Below, one piece after another: positions 45,065-57,370 of a stretch of DNA of 64,000 nucleotides. The notes under the pieces were generated by a model. The model worked only from the letters and a program-made list of their open reading frames with translations, did not search any database and was not told the DNA's origin. The DNA is from Chimonanthus salicifolius (lineage: Eukaryota; Streptophyta; Magnoliopsida; Laurales; Calycanthaceae), in assembly GCA_013350335.1 (NCBI GenBank), contig CM023537.1, positions 48,730,111 to 48,794,110 of the forward strand. The letters are read 5' to 3'. Positions within the stretch are counted from its first letter, which is position 1, and each line of letters begins with the position of its first letter. Both the position numbers and the translations under genes were made by a program.

Positions 45065-46817
45065 TGTAATGGCCCGGCCCTTCAATTAATAGATTTATGA
45101 TGTAATATTAGAGGTTTCAGGTGTGAGGTGTATCTGAGGGTCTCACCTAAGCACATGTGGCCTGTAGATAGTACCTCGTTAGAAAAGAGTTGGAAAATAA
45201 AATTTAAATGAGTTTTTTGAGTTGTGTCGAACTGACCGATGGTGTGACTTAGGTTGGGGTGTTTAAATCCCAACTCTCACATTTTTGGCTTATATCCACT
45301 CCTCTTTCCTCTCCATTGCTAACCTCCTCCCTATCAGCCGATTTTTGTGCTTTCTTTTCTCTCTCTTCACCATTTTCTTAGCCCTTGCATGTGTTGGATT
45401 TAAAGAGATCTCACCCCAAGCTTTCATTTGCGTGGATTTTCTCATCTCCAAGGTAAGGTTTTCATCTCTTCTCACTCTCAATCCTCTTTTTCGATGGGAC
45501 TTTCATGGGATGTAGTGAGAATGGGGCTTGAAATAGCCAATGGGCTTTGTTTGGAGAGAACTCCATGGAATAAATTGGGATTTTCGAACTTGGGGCTTTG
45601 CTTGGGTATGGATAATGAGGGAAAATGGGTTTTGGACCATGGGAAAGTAAGATTTGGGGGAAATCTCTTGTGTGGATGAATTGGAGCACCAAGGTTGGAG
45701 AAATTTGGGGTTTCTCCTAAGTTTGAGCTTGCATGGAGTTGGTCTTGGGTCTAAGAACCCAAATGGGGATAAATAATTTGGGGTTTTTTTTTTTGTTTTT
45801 AATCACTAGTTGGGCTTAATACAAAGACTTGGTCTCGTAGGGTTGCCGTTGAGGAGTAGGTCCCTCACATGCCATGCGTTGTAGGGCGCTCTCATGGCTA
45901 TTTAGCACTTCAGATGTGCTTGGATACACAGGGCTAGATATACATTCATCCTATGGGGAATGGTGTTAGCTCCGTAAGTTGTGATTTGACTACCATAGAA
46001 CTTAACTGAATCATCCATGAGGTGAAGGGACGCAGGGCGAGGTTGAAATGGGCACGCCATGCGTGAGTCACCCGCTTAGTAAGTCGTGGGCCCTAAGTCA
46101 TGTTCGAGGTTTAGGTATATTGCTTATTATAACCATCCGTCCCGTGGTGATATCTTTTAAGAGGGGAGTGGTTCCCATAATGATGATGTGGTAGCATGAT
46201 TACATAGCACAGTATGGATTATACATTCCATTTCATAGATTACATGTTATGAGTTCGTTAGTGTGTAGCATGCATGTATTTCCTCATTGAGCTTTGTTAT
46301 GCTCACCTCCTTGCAATTTCAAGTGCCATTGCTCCGGCGGGGTCCGAGGGACGAAGAGGACGTCCATAGACTACACACCTTGTTGATTTCCCACTCACTT
46401 GGTTATTATTTTGATATTTTGTCATTTTGATTACATGGTTATGTGTATTGTTGTTGAGTTAGAAGATAAACCATGTACAATTATAATTGAAAACATGTTT
46501 AATGTTTTGGAAATTTATTAGACCCCTCTTTGAAAATATAACCCCTATTGTGGTTGGATGTGAATGGTTATACATTCTTTTACTATGTTGGACATGTGGA
46601 TTAATTGTAGAGGCTAAGTTTGGCACAACGGTCCAGTTTTTAGGGGAGACTCTGCTGAAATTTCGGCGGGGATCTTACTTCCCTTAAAAGATATGAAGTT
46701 ATTATTGGGTGTTAACACATGTGATTCCCACGTGTAACTATTATTTATTTGGTGTATTTTGAGAAATAAAATTTTTTATTCCGCGTCACTTGTCGATTAT
46801 GGGTCAGGGGCGTGACA
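45065..46817 (+). repeat. Gypsy 5' LTR (1753 bp, internally deleted)
   Basis: Nearly identical to the 3' LTR outside one gap of about 840 bp near 45815. A strong splice donor, CCAAG|GTAAGG, is at 45453. A module related to the CACTGGGC block (CATTGAGC...GCTCACCTCC...TTTCA) is at about 46284-46323. Confidence 0.9.
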
Positions 46818-46820
46818 TCT

Positions 46821-46832
46821 TGGTATCAGAGC
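46821..46832 (+). other. Gypsy primer binding site
   Basis: TGGTATCAGAGC three bases after the 5' LTR; initiator-methionine tRNA type. Confidence 0.85.
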
Positions 46833-47026
46833 TTAGGCTCGTTTTCCCTAAGGGATGTGTGTATGGAGTCGACCACAACCATCTAAGATGAAAAATGTTT
46901 GACATTGTTGATATTATGTTATTGGGTGTGGATGCATGATTGCCTGGTTGGTTGTTGTATTTTGGAAGCCCTATTATGTATGAGTTTGGCCAATACTGAT
47001 ATGACTGTTAAATCTTTCAGAGAATG

Positions 47027-48100
47027 ACCAAGGTTAAGAGCACTATTAACAACACCAACCGAAACCCCAATCCCAAGCTCAATGATGAGGCTCGTGCAGA
47101 AGCAGAGGCCGCTTCTCTAGCAGCGGCCATCCAAGCTGAGGTCGAATGTTGAGTACAAGAGGCCTTAGCAAGACAGGCCTCCTATATGGATTTGAGTGTA
47201 ACCAGAAACACTCAAAAAGAAACTCAAGCATATACATAGGTGAACTCAGGTTCCCAACATCGGGCACCTGTGGCCTTTTGTAACTTCAAGAAACAGTCTC
47301 CCTCGATGTTCATGGCTGACCCTAATCCTCTAGCTGCAGAAGAGTGGTTAGAAAGTGTTGAGATGATCTTTGACGCCATGAATATTGAGGATGACGTAGC
47401 ACGCGTCAAGTTTGTCTCTTTTCGGTTGGGAGGCGAGGCTCGCCATTGGTGGAAAACAATGAAAATGGCTCAGACAGGCAAGAGTATCACTTGGGAAGGA
47501 TTTAGGAAGATGTTCCTAGCTTAATACTTCCCTAATATCATCAAGGAAGGAAAGTTGAATGAGTTTCTAGTGTTGACACAGGTAGATATATCAGTGTCTC
47601 AATACTTGGTACGATTCAATGAGTTGTCGTGCTTTGCACCAAATATTGTAGTAAATGACAATGCCAAGGCCCGCAGGTTTGAGCAAGGCCTTCATCTAAT
47701 CATCATGGGTCAAGTCACACCGGTTGCCCACATTTTCGGAGGTTGTGGACCAAGCTTTTCTAGCCGAGGCTACGGTACGATGAATGGGGACAATGCAGGT
47801 GAAACCCCCTTCAGAGAGCGAACATAGAGTGTTCCGCCATGGAAGGAGCAATAAGAGTAAGAAGAAATTTGGCCCCTATCAGTCTCGCGGATCTTTTAGT
47901 CAGCAGAAGCAATCTGCAGGGCGAGATGGCGAGTCCGAGACTAACACGGTTAAGTGCCAAATTTGAGGCAGAAAAGGGCATACAGCTAAATCATGATATC
48001 AAAGGTCTGGGCCTGAAAATCGAGTTTGCTTCACTTGTAAGAAGAAAGGACATATTTCCAGAAATTGTCCTCAAAGTGCAGGTTCCAGCCGGGCAATAGT
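47027..48100 (+). pseudogene. Gypsy gag with zinc knuckle (broken)
   Basis: Starts MTKVKSTINN, then an alanine/glutamate-rich stretch. The Retrotrans_gag core reads ADPNPLAAEEWLESVEMIFD, FVSFRLGGEARHWWKT and WEGFRKMFLA, followed by a stop where active copies continue. It goes on with NEFLVLTQ...VSQYLVRFNELS. A zinc knuckle, CFTCKKKGHISRNCP (CX2CX4HX4C), is intact near 48027-48072, another just before it is broken. Gag would form the particle and bind RNA. Confidence 0.88.
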
Positions 48101-48219
48101 TCCCCAGCAGACCACGAGAGCAACACCTATCATTGACCAGAGGCAAGTTCCACAGGCATCAGCAGCTAGTTTTCAGAGGTCAGGTCGAGGCAGAGGCAGA
48201 GGCCATCAAGGTTGTGGTG

Positions 48220-48560
48220 CTTCTAGCAGTATATTGGCTGTTATTCCTCATGTTGGAGAAACTGCTGACACCCCAGTTATGCATGGTATCTTACCTTTCT
48301 ATAGTTCTTGGGCACATGTTCTTTTTTATTCTGGTGCATCACTTTCATTTATTGCATCTTGGTTTGCACATCTTCTGAGACTTAAGACAGAGTTAGTTAG
48401 CACACCCTTGCGAGTTACTTCCCCTCTGGGACAGGAGACAGTAGTTGATAGTGTGCAAAACCTCCATTATGATTATTGGTGATTTAGAGTTGGAATTCGA
48501 CTTATTAGTGATGAATATGACCGGCTTTGATATAATTTTGGGCATGGACTAGTTATCAGC
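48220..48560 (+). pseudogene. Gypsy protease (broken)
   Basis: The active-site region reads FYSGASLSFIA near 48330-48362, where the family has a DSGAS(H/R)SF motif; the catalytic Asp is Tyr here. TPLRVTSPLGQ follows. It is out of frame with RT and interrupted by stops. Confidence 0.75.
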
Positions 48561-48609
48561 CCATAGAGTTGTTATAGATTGTTTCGAGAGAAGGGTATTT
48601 GGTCGATCA

Positions 48610-49600
48610 TTGACGGGTATTGATTTTGCTAGCAGATTGAGTCTAACCTTCAGTCTAGTGGCTAGTGTTGTTCGTGGTGACATAGTTGTTCAAGGCATGT
48701 TTGTCAGTTTGGGGTGGGAGGATGCACGGTACATTCAAACTGATATGCCTCGAGTGGTACGAGATTTTTCAGATGTGTTTCCTGAGCGGCTAACAGAATT
48801 GCCTCCACATCGAGAGGTAGAATTTGTCATAGAGTTGATGTCCGACACCTCACCCATTTCTATTACTCTGTACCACATGGTACCGACTGAGTTGAGAGAG
48901 TTAAACACTCAAATTATAGAGCTTTCTTCTATCGGCTTCATTCACCCGAGTGCTTCTCCTTGGGGCACACCGGCTTTGCTTGTCAAGAACAAAGATGGTA
49001 CTATGAGAATGTGCATTGACTACCGGAAGTTGAACCGGGTGATAGTAAAAAACAAATACCCATTGCCCAGAATTGATGATCTCTTCGATCAGTTGAGAGG
49101 AGCTAAATACTTCTCTAAAATAGACCTCCAGTCCGGTTATCACTAGTTGAGGGTGAGGGAGAGTCATTTCAGAAAACCGCCTATTGTACCCGATTTGGAC
49201 AGTTTGAATATGTTGTGATGCCCTTCGGGTTGACAAATGCACCGGTTACTTTCATGGATTTGATGAATTGTATCTTCCAGCCATATATAGACAGATTTGT
49301 GGAGGTATTCATAGATGATATTCTAATTTATTCAGCGATAGAGGCCGAGCATGAACAACACCTGCGTATAGTGTTACAAACCTTGCTAGAGAATAAGTTG
49401 TATGCAAAACTTAGCAAATGCGAATTTTGGCAGAGAGAGGTACAGTTTCTAGAGCATGTGATTTCAGGAGATGGTGTGGAAGTAGACCCTGCCAAGATAG
49501 AGGCAAGTTTTCAGTTGGGAAACACCGCGGAATGTGTCAGAGATTTGCAGCTTCTTTGGGTTAGGCAAGTTATTATCATTGGTTCATTATGAACTTCTCC
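48610..49600 (+). pseudogene. Gypsy reverse transcriptase (broken)
   Basis: A 178-codon frame covers the start: [60 protein letters not shown] and [12 protein letters not shown] (motif A), then a stop. The next frame has [26 protein letters not shown] (the catalytic box, usually FIDDILVYS) and [14 protein letters not shown]. All core RT motifs remain but not in one frame. Confidence 0.92.
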
Positions 49601-49719
49601 AGTATAGCAACACCATTGACGAGACTGACATGTAAGGGAGTAGCCTTTGAATTGGATGATGCATGCCAACAAGCCTTCACCAGTTTGAAGGAGAGTTTAA
49701 CCACCTCTCCAGTGTTAGT

Positions 49720-50100
49720 AGTGCCAGAGAGAGGTCGTGGCTATATTGTATATTGTGATGCTTCCTAGGTCAGTGTAGGTTGTGTATTGATGCAAGACAA
49801 CCGAGTGGTAGCCTATGGATCCCGACAATTAAAACCTCATGAAAATAACTATCCCGTACATGATCTTGAGTTGGCCGCGGTAGTGTACGCACTTAAGGTC
49901 TGGCAAGATTTATATGGTGAAAGATTCGAAGTGTTATCCGACCATAAGAGTCTCAAGTACCTATCACCCAAAAGGACTTGAACATGAGACAACGGCGTTG
50001 GGTGGAGTTTTTGGAAGATTATGACTTCTTGATTTCGTACCATCCTAGTAAGGCCAATGTTGTGGCCGATACGTTGAGCCGCAAATCCAGAGGTATAGTG
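49720..50100 (+). pseudogene. Gypsy RNase H (broken)
   Basis: Reads YIVYCDAS, then a stop, then [38 protein letters not shown] and [11 protein letters not shown]. The D, E, D catalytic positions of the Gypsy RNase H are visible. A frameshift follows, then [20 protein letters not shown] (about 49990-50045). Confidence 0.85.
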
Positions 50101-50344
50101 GCTGGCCTAGGGATGGGACTATGGCAGGATGCTTGAGATGACATTAGATTATGACTTGCAGTGGGTCGAGCATGGTAACTCAGTTTGGATTCAGAATTTA
50201 GTTGTGCAGTCGATGTTCATAGATAAAGTACTGAAGGCACAACGAGTTGACCCATTGGCTACAGATTTGAGACACAGAGTGCGTCAAGGGTAAGACCCTA
50301 TTGGTTGGGCAGTTAGATTAGATGGTGGGTTGACTCTTTAGGGG

Positions 50345-51590
50345 CGATTGTTTGTACCAACTACAAACCAGTGTAGAGATGAGGTACTTCACCAGTTTCA
50401 TCATTCTCGGTTTGCTGTACACCTAGGTCGTAATAAGATGTATCAGGATATCAGACGACAATTTTGGTGGAAAGGTTTGAAACGGGATGTGGCTAAATGT
50501 GTCCGTCAATGTCTAATGTGTCAGCAAGTTAAAGTTGACATCCAAAAGCCCTGACAGAGAAATGCAGAACCTTCCAGTATCACAATGGAAATGAGAGCAC
50601 ATTACCATGGATTTTGTGACAAGTTTACCGAGGTCACCTAGGGGGCAAGATTTAATTTGGGTGATTGTAGATCGATTGACCAAATCACCCCATTGTATAC
50701 CCATGAAGGTGATAGACTCGATGGAAACACTGAGTAAGTTGTACATCAAGTATGTTGTGGCTCGTCATGGGGTACCAGTTTCTATTGTTTCAAATAGAGA
50801 CCCAAGGTTTATTTCAAGATTCTGACAGAGTTTGCAGAGGGAATTGGGAACTCAGTTATGTTTTAGTACAACATACCATCCACAAATTGACGGTTAGTCA
50901 AAGAGGACCATCCAGATTCTAGAAGATATGCTACGTGCAAGTGTAATGGAATTAGGAGGGAATTGGGAAGAACACTTACCACTGGTAGAATTTGTGTACA
51001 ACAACAACTACTAGTCCAGTATTCATATGGCCCCTTATGAGACATTAGATGGGAGACTGTGTCGATCTCCTTTGTGTTGGTCAGAAGTGGGAGATAAAAC
51101 CTTGTTGGGCCCCAACGTGGTACAACAGAATCTGATTAGGTCGCAATCGTCAGACAACGCATGTTGTCAGCACAGAGTCCCCAAAAGAGTTATGCAGATC
51201 GTAGGCGGACGGCCCGTAGATTCGCAGTTGGAGATAATGTATTCATACAGGCATCCCCACGGCATGGGATAAGGCGTTTTGGTCGCAAGGGAAAGTTATC
51301 CCCTCGGTTCATAGGCCCATTTCAGATTCTTGAGCGGATCGGCGAGGTGGCTTATTGGCTGGCATTGCCTCCACAGCTCGCTCGAATCCACAATGTATTT
51401 CATGTATCGATGCTTGGAAAATATATACCTGATCCAGCACATGTGGTTAATTGGACAGGACGTGGATCTCGACGAGGATGTAACGTTCGAGGAAGGTCCC
51501 ATCAAAATCTCAGGGATTGGATTCAAGAAACTCCGACGGCGGACCATTCCTTTGATCAAAGTTGAGTGGAGACTGCCGCGGAGCTGAGAA
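50345..51590 (+). pseudogene. Gypsy integrase with chromodomain-like C-terminus (broken)
   Basis: The HHCC zinc domain reads HHSRFAVHLGRNKMYQDIRR and CVRQCLMCQQVK. The core reads [20 protein letters not shown] and [12 protein letters not shown] (first Asp), later [11 protein letters not shown] (second Asp), then YHPQIDG with a stop. The C-terminal part has FIGPFQILERIGEVAYWLAL and HNVFHVSMLGKYIPDPAHVV. Another frame ends DEDVTFEEGPIKISGIGF and TIPLIKVEWR, matching the chromodomain of Tekay-like elements, which directs insertion to heterochromatin. Confidence 0.88.
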
Positions 51591-51694
51591 CACCACGTGG
51601 GAGCTCGAGTCCACGATCAGGGAGCTGTATGCATAGCTTTTCGATCTTCCAGGTATGATCTATTGATTGTTTAAATTTTGAGGACAAAATTTCT

Positions 51695-51710
51695 TTTAAA
51701 GGGGATAGGA
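51695..51710 (+). other. Gypsy polypurine tract
   Basis: TTTTAAAGGGGATAGGA directly before LTR2; the plus-strand priming site. Confidence 0.75.
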
Positions 51711-54299
51711 TGTAATGGCTCGGCCTTAAATTAATAGATTTATGATGTAATATTAGGGGTTTCACGTGTGATTGTATCTTAGGATCCCACCTAAGCACAC
51801 GTGGCCTATAGATAGTACCTCGTCAGAAAAAAGTTGGAAAATAAAATTAAATAAGTTTTTTGAGTTGTGTCAAACCGACCGACGGTGTGACTTAGGTTGG
51901 GGTGTTTAAACCCCAACTCTCACATTTTTGGCTTATATCCACTCCTCTTTCCTCTCCATTGCTCAACTCCTCCCTATCAGCCGATCCTTGTGCTTTCTTT
52001 TCCCTCTCTTCACCATTTTCTCAGCTTTGCATGTGTTGGATTTAAAGAGATCTCACCCCAAGCTTCTATTTGAGTGGATTTTCTCATCTCCAAGGTAAGG
52101 TTTTCATCTCTTCTCACTCTCATTCCTCTTTTTCGATGGGGCTTTCATGGGATGTAGTGAGAATGGGGCTTGAAATGGTCAATGAGCTTTGTTTGGAGAG
52201 AACTCCATGGAATAAATTGTGATTTTCGTACTTGGGGCTTTGCTTGGGTATGGATAATGAGGGAAAATGGGTTTTGGACCATGGGAAAGTAAGATTTGGG
52301 GGAAATCTCTTGTGTGGATGAATTGGAGCACCAAGGTTGGAGAAACTTGGGGTTTCTCCTATGTTTGAGCTTGCATGGAGTTGGTCTTGGGTCTAAGAAC
52401 CTAAATGGGGATAAATAATTTGGGGTTTTTTACTTTTAATCACTAGTTGGGCTTTGTACAATGCACTAAATGAGTTCTATTTGTGTTTCTATATTTATTA
52501 GAGTCCCCTAATCCGAAGTCCGAAGCTGATCAAGTCGAGAATCAACCTGGCAAGCTACACACTTGTTTGGATGTTTAGAGATTTATATGCTATGTAGAAA
52601 TCCTTATATGCATTTTCACATTTAAATGCATGATGACGTGATGGATGGAAATATTTAATTAGATATAATTCTTCTATGATATAAGGTGCTATTATTTTTG
52701 CATTATGTGTGATGATGATGATTATGAGGTGTTGAATAGATATGGACCTTATTGAAGGGCCATTTGGGTGTTTGATAATGAAATGTGAATTTGATGTTGA
52801 AGTAGAGAATTGTGGGGCAAATTGTGGTAATCGTCATGGGTTGGATTAATATTGGACCCAAACTGTAAGGATGATGTAATAGAGGTTGCGTAGGTCCAAT
52901 TGAATATCCCAAGCATAGGAGATTACTCTCCTCTCATGACTAATCTAAATAATATGAATTTAAATGTATGAACTTATGGAATTTGTTATGTATATTATCA
53001 TGCATTGCTTAATGATATTTGTATAAGCTTCGTGTGTTTGAGTGCTCATTTGTATTGAGGTTGATATTCATGTGTATTGTTTACTCACATCTAACCTAAG
53101 ATATTTAATGAGTTAGGAAAAATAGTCAGTTTAATGATGTTATGGTGAGAATGGATCATGGGGGTAGTAAAGACTTGTGAATGTGAATCTTACCCCATTT
53201 AGAATTCCCACCAATGTTAATGCTCAATTCCTTTAAGGGAGTTGGGATGACAATGAAACAGATAATATCTTAGTATTCTTATTGGGACGGTGGCATCGGC
53301 TACGGAGATTTGGTCTCGTAGGGTTGCCGTTGAGGAGTAGGTCCCTCACATGCCATGCGTTGTAGGGCGCTCTCATGGCTATTTAGCACTTCAGATGTGC
53401 TTGGATACACAGGGCTAGATATACATTCATCTTATGGGGAATGGTGTTAGCTCCGTAAGTTGTGATTTGACTACCATAGAACTTAACTGAATCATCTATG
53501 AGGTGAAGGGACGCAGGGCGAGGTTGACATGGGCACGCCATGCTTGAGTCACCTGCTTAGTAAGTCGTGGGCCCTAAGTCATGTTTGAGGTTTAGGTATA
53601 TTGCTTATTATGACCATCCGTCCCATGGTGATATCTTTTAAGAGGGGAGTGGTTCCCATAATGATGATGTGATAGCATGATTACATAGCACAGTATGGAT
53701 TATACATTCCATTTCATAGATTATTTGTTATGAGTTCGTTAGTGTGTAACATGCATGTATTTCCTCATTGAGCTTTGTTATGCTCACCTCCTTGCAATTT
53801 CAGGTGCCATTGCTCCAGGCGGGGTCCGAGGGACGAAGAGGACGTCCATAGACTACACACCTTGTTGATTTCCCACTCACTTGGTTATTATTTTGATATT
53901 TTGTCATTTTGATTACATGGTTATGTGTATTGTTGTTGAGTTAGAAGATAAACCATGTACAATTATAATTGAAAACATGTTTAATAGTTTTGGAAATTTA
54001 TTAGAACCCTCTTTGAAAATATAACCCCTATTGTGGTTGGATGTGAATGGTTATACATTCTTTTACTATGTTGGACATGTGGATTAATTGTAGAGGCTAA
54101 GATTGGCCCAACGGTCCAGTTTTTAGGGGAGACTCTGCTGAAATTTCGGTGGGGATCTTACTTCCCTTAAAAGATATGAAGTTATTATTGGGTGTTAACA
54201 CATGTGATTCCCACGTGTAACTATTATTTATTTGGTGTATTTTGAGAAATGTAAAATTTTATTCCGCGCCATGTGTCGATTATGGGTTGGGGTGTGACA
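51711..54299 (+). repeat. Gypsy 3' LTR (2589 bp, full length)
   Basis: Carries the about 840 bp (near 52455-53300) missing from LTR1. Donor CCAAG|GTAAGG at 52095 and acceptor CAATTTCAG|GTGCC at 53803-53804 could define a leader intron of 1.7 kb. Confidence 0.88.
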
Positions 54300-55047
54300 G
54301 TTGTACACGTGCAGTTGTTGTGTAGGATACATGGCTATTGCTATTGCTGGTATGTGGAACTCTCGGCAACTGCCATAATCAATTGTGGTAAGTTGCTAAA
54401 CAAAAACAGGGACAACAACTCTATATGTGCTGGCGTGTTTGGGACAGAAACTCACTAACAGAGAAAGGGCTGATGCAGCAAACAAGAGGCTAGCAGATCA
54501 GCGTTGAGTGGGTTCGTGTCTAGCAAGAGAGGGGCTCGGCAGAAGAGATTCAGATCAGATCTGAAATAGCTTTGAGCATGTCCGATTGAAGCGGGTGGTT
54601 CTCTGTTCTAAGAGAGAAAAATATTCGGTGGTCTGTCAGAGGAAATCTCAGCCGGACAGAGAAGAGAGCAGCAGCACTGAAAGAAGGCTGCCAAACTGGG
54701 CTGTTTCAAAGTGCAGATTGGTCAAGCAGTTGACTGAGACAGATTGTGTCCAGCGTGGATTAGAGCAGCCAAAACTACAAGGTGCAGTTCATTCACATGA
54801 TAGAGAGAAGGGGTTTCCAATCAGTTGCAGCAGATTGTCGTGATCAGGATTTCACGCGTGTTCGGATTTTGGGTCAATAAATATAACTCTTGTGACTGTG
54901 TCACATATTTATCTCTCTTAATAAAATTACTATACGCTCCGAGAAAGTAGGCTGAGTGAGGTCGAACCACGTAAATTTTCTTGGGTTGGATTGTACTTAT
55001 TTTTCCGTTCAATTTTTCTTGTTTCCGCTGACAACGATAACACTTGG

Positions 55048-55985
55048 ATCACTCAACTAAGAAAGGTTGTTGAGATCTAGTATGACCATATCAGAAAATG
55101 CCTCAAACTACTCATACTCTGATCATTTTGAATCTCATGATATATTTTCCAGGAAGATGAAGGATTACACTTTGACCTCATGGAAAGCCTGCATGTTATC
55201 TATCTCCCATGACTGTCTTTCTCACTCATTTGGTTACCTTCTCATAATGTGCTCTATGATAAACATTATACTTGGCTAAGTAGTCTATGTGGTTAAGTGA
55301 TTCTCATGAAAATAGTCATAAATCATAATTGTCTATTATGGTACGATTAAGGGTATGTTCAAAAGACTAATTGGCTAAAAGAAACAAATCTTAGCCATTC
55401 CAGATCAATGCCCTTGAACTGAATGATGATTATCTCTTAAGGACTACTGCAAATCTGTGAGCCATACTGAAATTTGGTGGAACATTAATGAAAGAATTGC
55501 AGCAACTCTGTTTTATTGCCTGATTAACTGAAAATCATATGCCCAAATCACAATCACATGCCCACACTCATGATTCATGATTCTTGAAATCAAAATGTAT
55601 GTTTTTCCCTTTAGGGACAAGACTGGCTTTGTTTCTCTTTGAACTCAGTAGAAATGATCTTGTGAGCATTCCACTTTCAAATCAGTATTGATAAACATTT
55701 CAGCTTCAAAGTGGAAATCATACTGCCTTTGGGTATCTAAAAGATCTCTTAATACAGTTATTCATTTGGGTAATCTAAAAGGGACAGAGTGGAAATCATA
55801 CTGCCTTTGCTGAGAATGTCTTTCGAAAACAGTTCAAAAAATTTGCTTATATATTCATTTGTTTTCCTCAAATCAGAGAAGGGCACAAGCTACTTAATCC
55901 CAGGGATGACTCTAATAACTTTGAATTTACTATTATTACTTAGTTTTTATGATATGTACGCCTTTGAGATCTCGTTGAGTGTGTG
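55048..55985. other. Non-coding sequence right of Copia 2
   Basis: Continuous with 41171-42420 once Copia 2 is removed. No protein motif found. GTGGAAATCATACTGCCTTT occurs twice (55709 and 55789 areas). Confidence 0.4.
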
Positions 55986-56114
55986 AGTTAAGTGGAAAGT
56001 GTGTTGCCCCATTTCACAAAAAAAAAAAAAGAAATTGACTCAAATTCCGCAATAAAAATTTTGAGAGATATTTGGGAGAGAACGCGCCCATAACCGGTTA
56101 GGGCGTTATATCAA
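55986..56114 (+). mobile_element. LTR 3'-end fragment, similar to LTR C
   Basis: The order TTGCCCCATTTCACAAAAAAA, GAGATATTTGGGAGAGAACG, GGGCGTTATA parallels the end of solo LTR C (ACCCCATTTCAAAAAAAAA, GATATTTCGGAGATAACGC, GGGGCATTACA). The left part of such an LTR is not recognisable. Confidence 0.45.
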
Positions 56115-56820
56115 TAATGTTTCTCATGCTCAATATGTAAGTATATGATTTTGGTGATTGAAAGTCTGACTTTAGTAAGCTTTGTATTTATTTTATAGAG
56201 ATAAAATAATTGGATAGAAATAAAATTTCACCCACTTTCAATTCGTGTAGTTTTTATACATTTGCTGTAATTGTATTAGTTTGTATTACTTTTATAAGGT
56301 GTCTTGATATGTTATATAAATAAAAATATTTTAATATTGTAGTTTGAAAAATATTTTAATATTGTAGTTTGAGTTTGCAATCGATGCAAAATATATGGAT
56401 AGATTTTATAAAAGTTGAAATTAAATGACTAGCTTTTACAATTGAGAGAAAAAAAATAAGATTTTTTTGCAAATTACTCATTAAAGTATACTCTGTCTCA
56501 CCTTCAATTTACTAAAACCTTAACTAAAATGAGCTGTGTTTTGTACGTGGATATGTCATCTTGAGCTTAACCTTTTGCGTTGATGAAGTTTTTAATGTAA
56601 GTCACTTTTTAAAAAAAAAAAAATTCCCAAGTTAAAGTGGTGGTACAATGCCATGGAAGTGCACTTCTATAACAAACTGTTCTACAGTTTCAAATTATGG
56701 GATAGAGTGAGAAAAGTAAGCGAATTATATAATAATTTTTTTAAAAAAAATTACCTGTTTTTATTTCATGATTATTAACCAACTGTCAATATTTAACACT
56801 TTGAAATATAATGTCAATTC
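56115..56820. other. AT-rich spacer, no gene recognised
   Basis: No coding motif. AAAAATATTTTAATATTGTA is duplicated around 56326-56370. Confidence 0.5.
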
Positions 56821-56839
56821 AACAATAGATATTGATTTA

Positions 56840-57141
56840 TCCAGTGAAGGTCAGGTACATGCCTCAAGAAGCGAGAGTTATGAATTTGATTTCCACTCTA
56901 TCTAAAATGATTACTACCAAGAGATTTAAATATCGGCTGATATCTGATATATATCGCCGATATCAGCCAATATCTCAGGTTTTAATTAAAAAAGAATTAG
57001 GTGAGAAAATTTTTTCGGCCGATACCAAGATTTGAACCCCTGCTACTACCTATAGAATTATTCAGTATATGAGTAAAGAGATTTGCACATGTCCACAGAA
57101 TTAATTAAATACTTTAAGAAAGCTTGACATCTTAGTCATAA
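56840..57141 (+). mobile_element. SINE 2: tRNA-derived SINE with 19-bp target duplication
   Basis: Flanked by AACAATAGATATTGATTTA (56821-56839) and AACAATAGATATTAATTTA (57142-57160), 18 of 19 identical. The head reads GAAGGTCAGGTACATGCCTC, AGAAGCGAGAG and TATGAATTTGATTTCC, a decayed tRNA-type promoter with box B-like TTTGATTTCC. The middle (56930-57020) contains TATCGGC/GCCGATA inverted repeats, probably a later addition. The 3' end is A-rich (CATAAA). Confidence 0.65.
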
Positions 57142-57370
57142 AACAATAGATATTAATTTAATGGTGTCAAATTGGACAAATGACCTAAGTTTAGATCTAC
57201 TTCAATAAGGTGATGCACACTTGTGGCAGACATTTAGTTTTAAATTACGTGTTAGAATGAAAAATCTATGAAATCATTTAATGATTTTAGCGACGTGACC
57301 ACAACCATACAATAGGCATAACCTTTGTTTTTTCGGCTCAGTAGTAGTACTCAATGGTTTGAGATGAATT

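Larger units (their letters stand above)
45065..54299 (+). mobile_element. Gypsy: chromovirus-type LTR retrotransposon, complete but dead (9.2 kb)
   Basis: LTR1 is 45065-46817 and LTR2 51711-54299. Both start TGTAATGGC(C/T)CGGCC and end GTGACA. Target duplications GTTGT (45060-45064, 54300-54304) are perfect. The order is primer site, gag, zinc knuckle, protease, RT, RNase H, integrase and chromodomain-like end, then polypurine tract, which is the Metaviridae/Gypsy order. The C-terminal chromodomain points to a Tekay-like chromovirus. LTR1 lacks about 840 bp that LTR2 has. Many stops make it non-autonomous. Confidence 0.93.
42421..55042 (+). mobile_element. Copia 2: gag-protease-only retrotransposon, split by a Gypsy element
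   Basis: The 5' LTR is 42421-43348 (928 bp). The 3' LTR is 44884-45064 plus 54305-55042 (919 bp). Both start TGTTGGA(C/T)GGTGGTGGCTC. Target duplications CTTGG (42416-42420, 55043-55047) are perfect. The interior is only 1.5 kb: primer site, gag, protease and the first residues of the pre-integrase region, then directly the purine tract GCCAAGGTGGAG before the 3' LTR. Integrase, RT and RNase H are deleted, so it depended on others. A Gypsy element (45065-54299) entered its 3' LTR. Confidence 0.9.
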
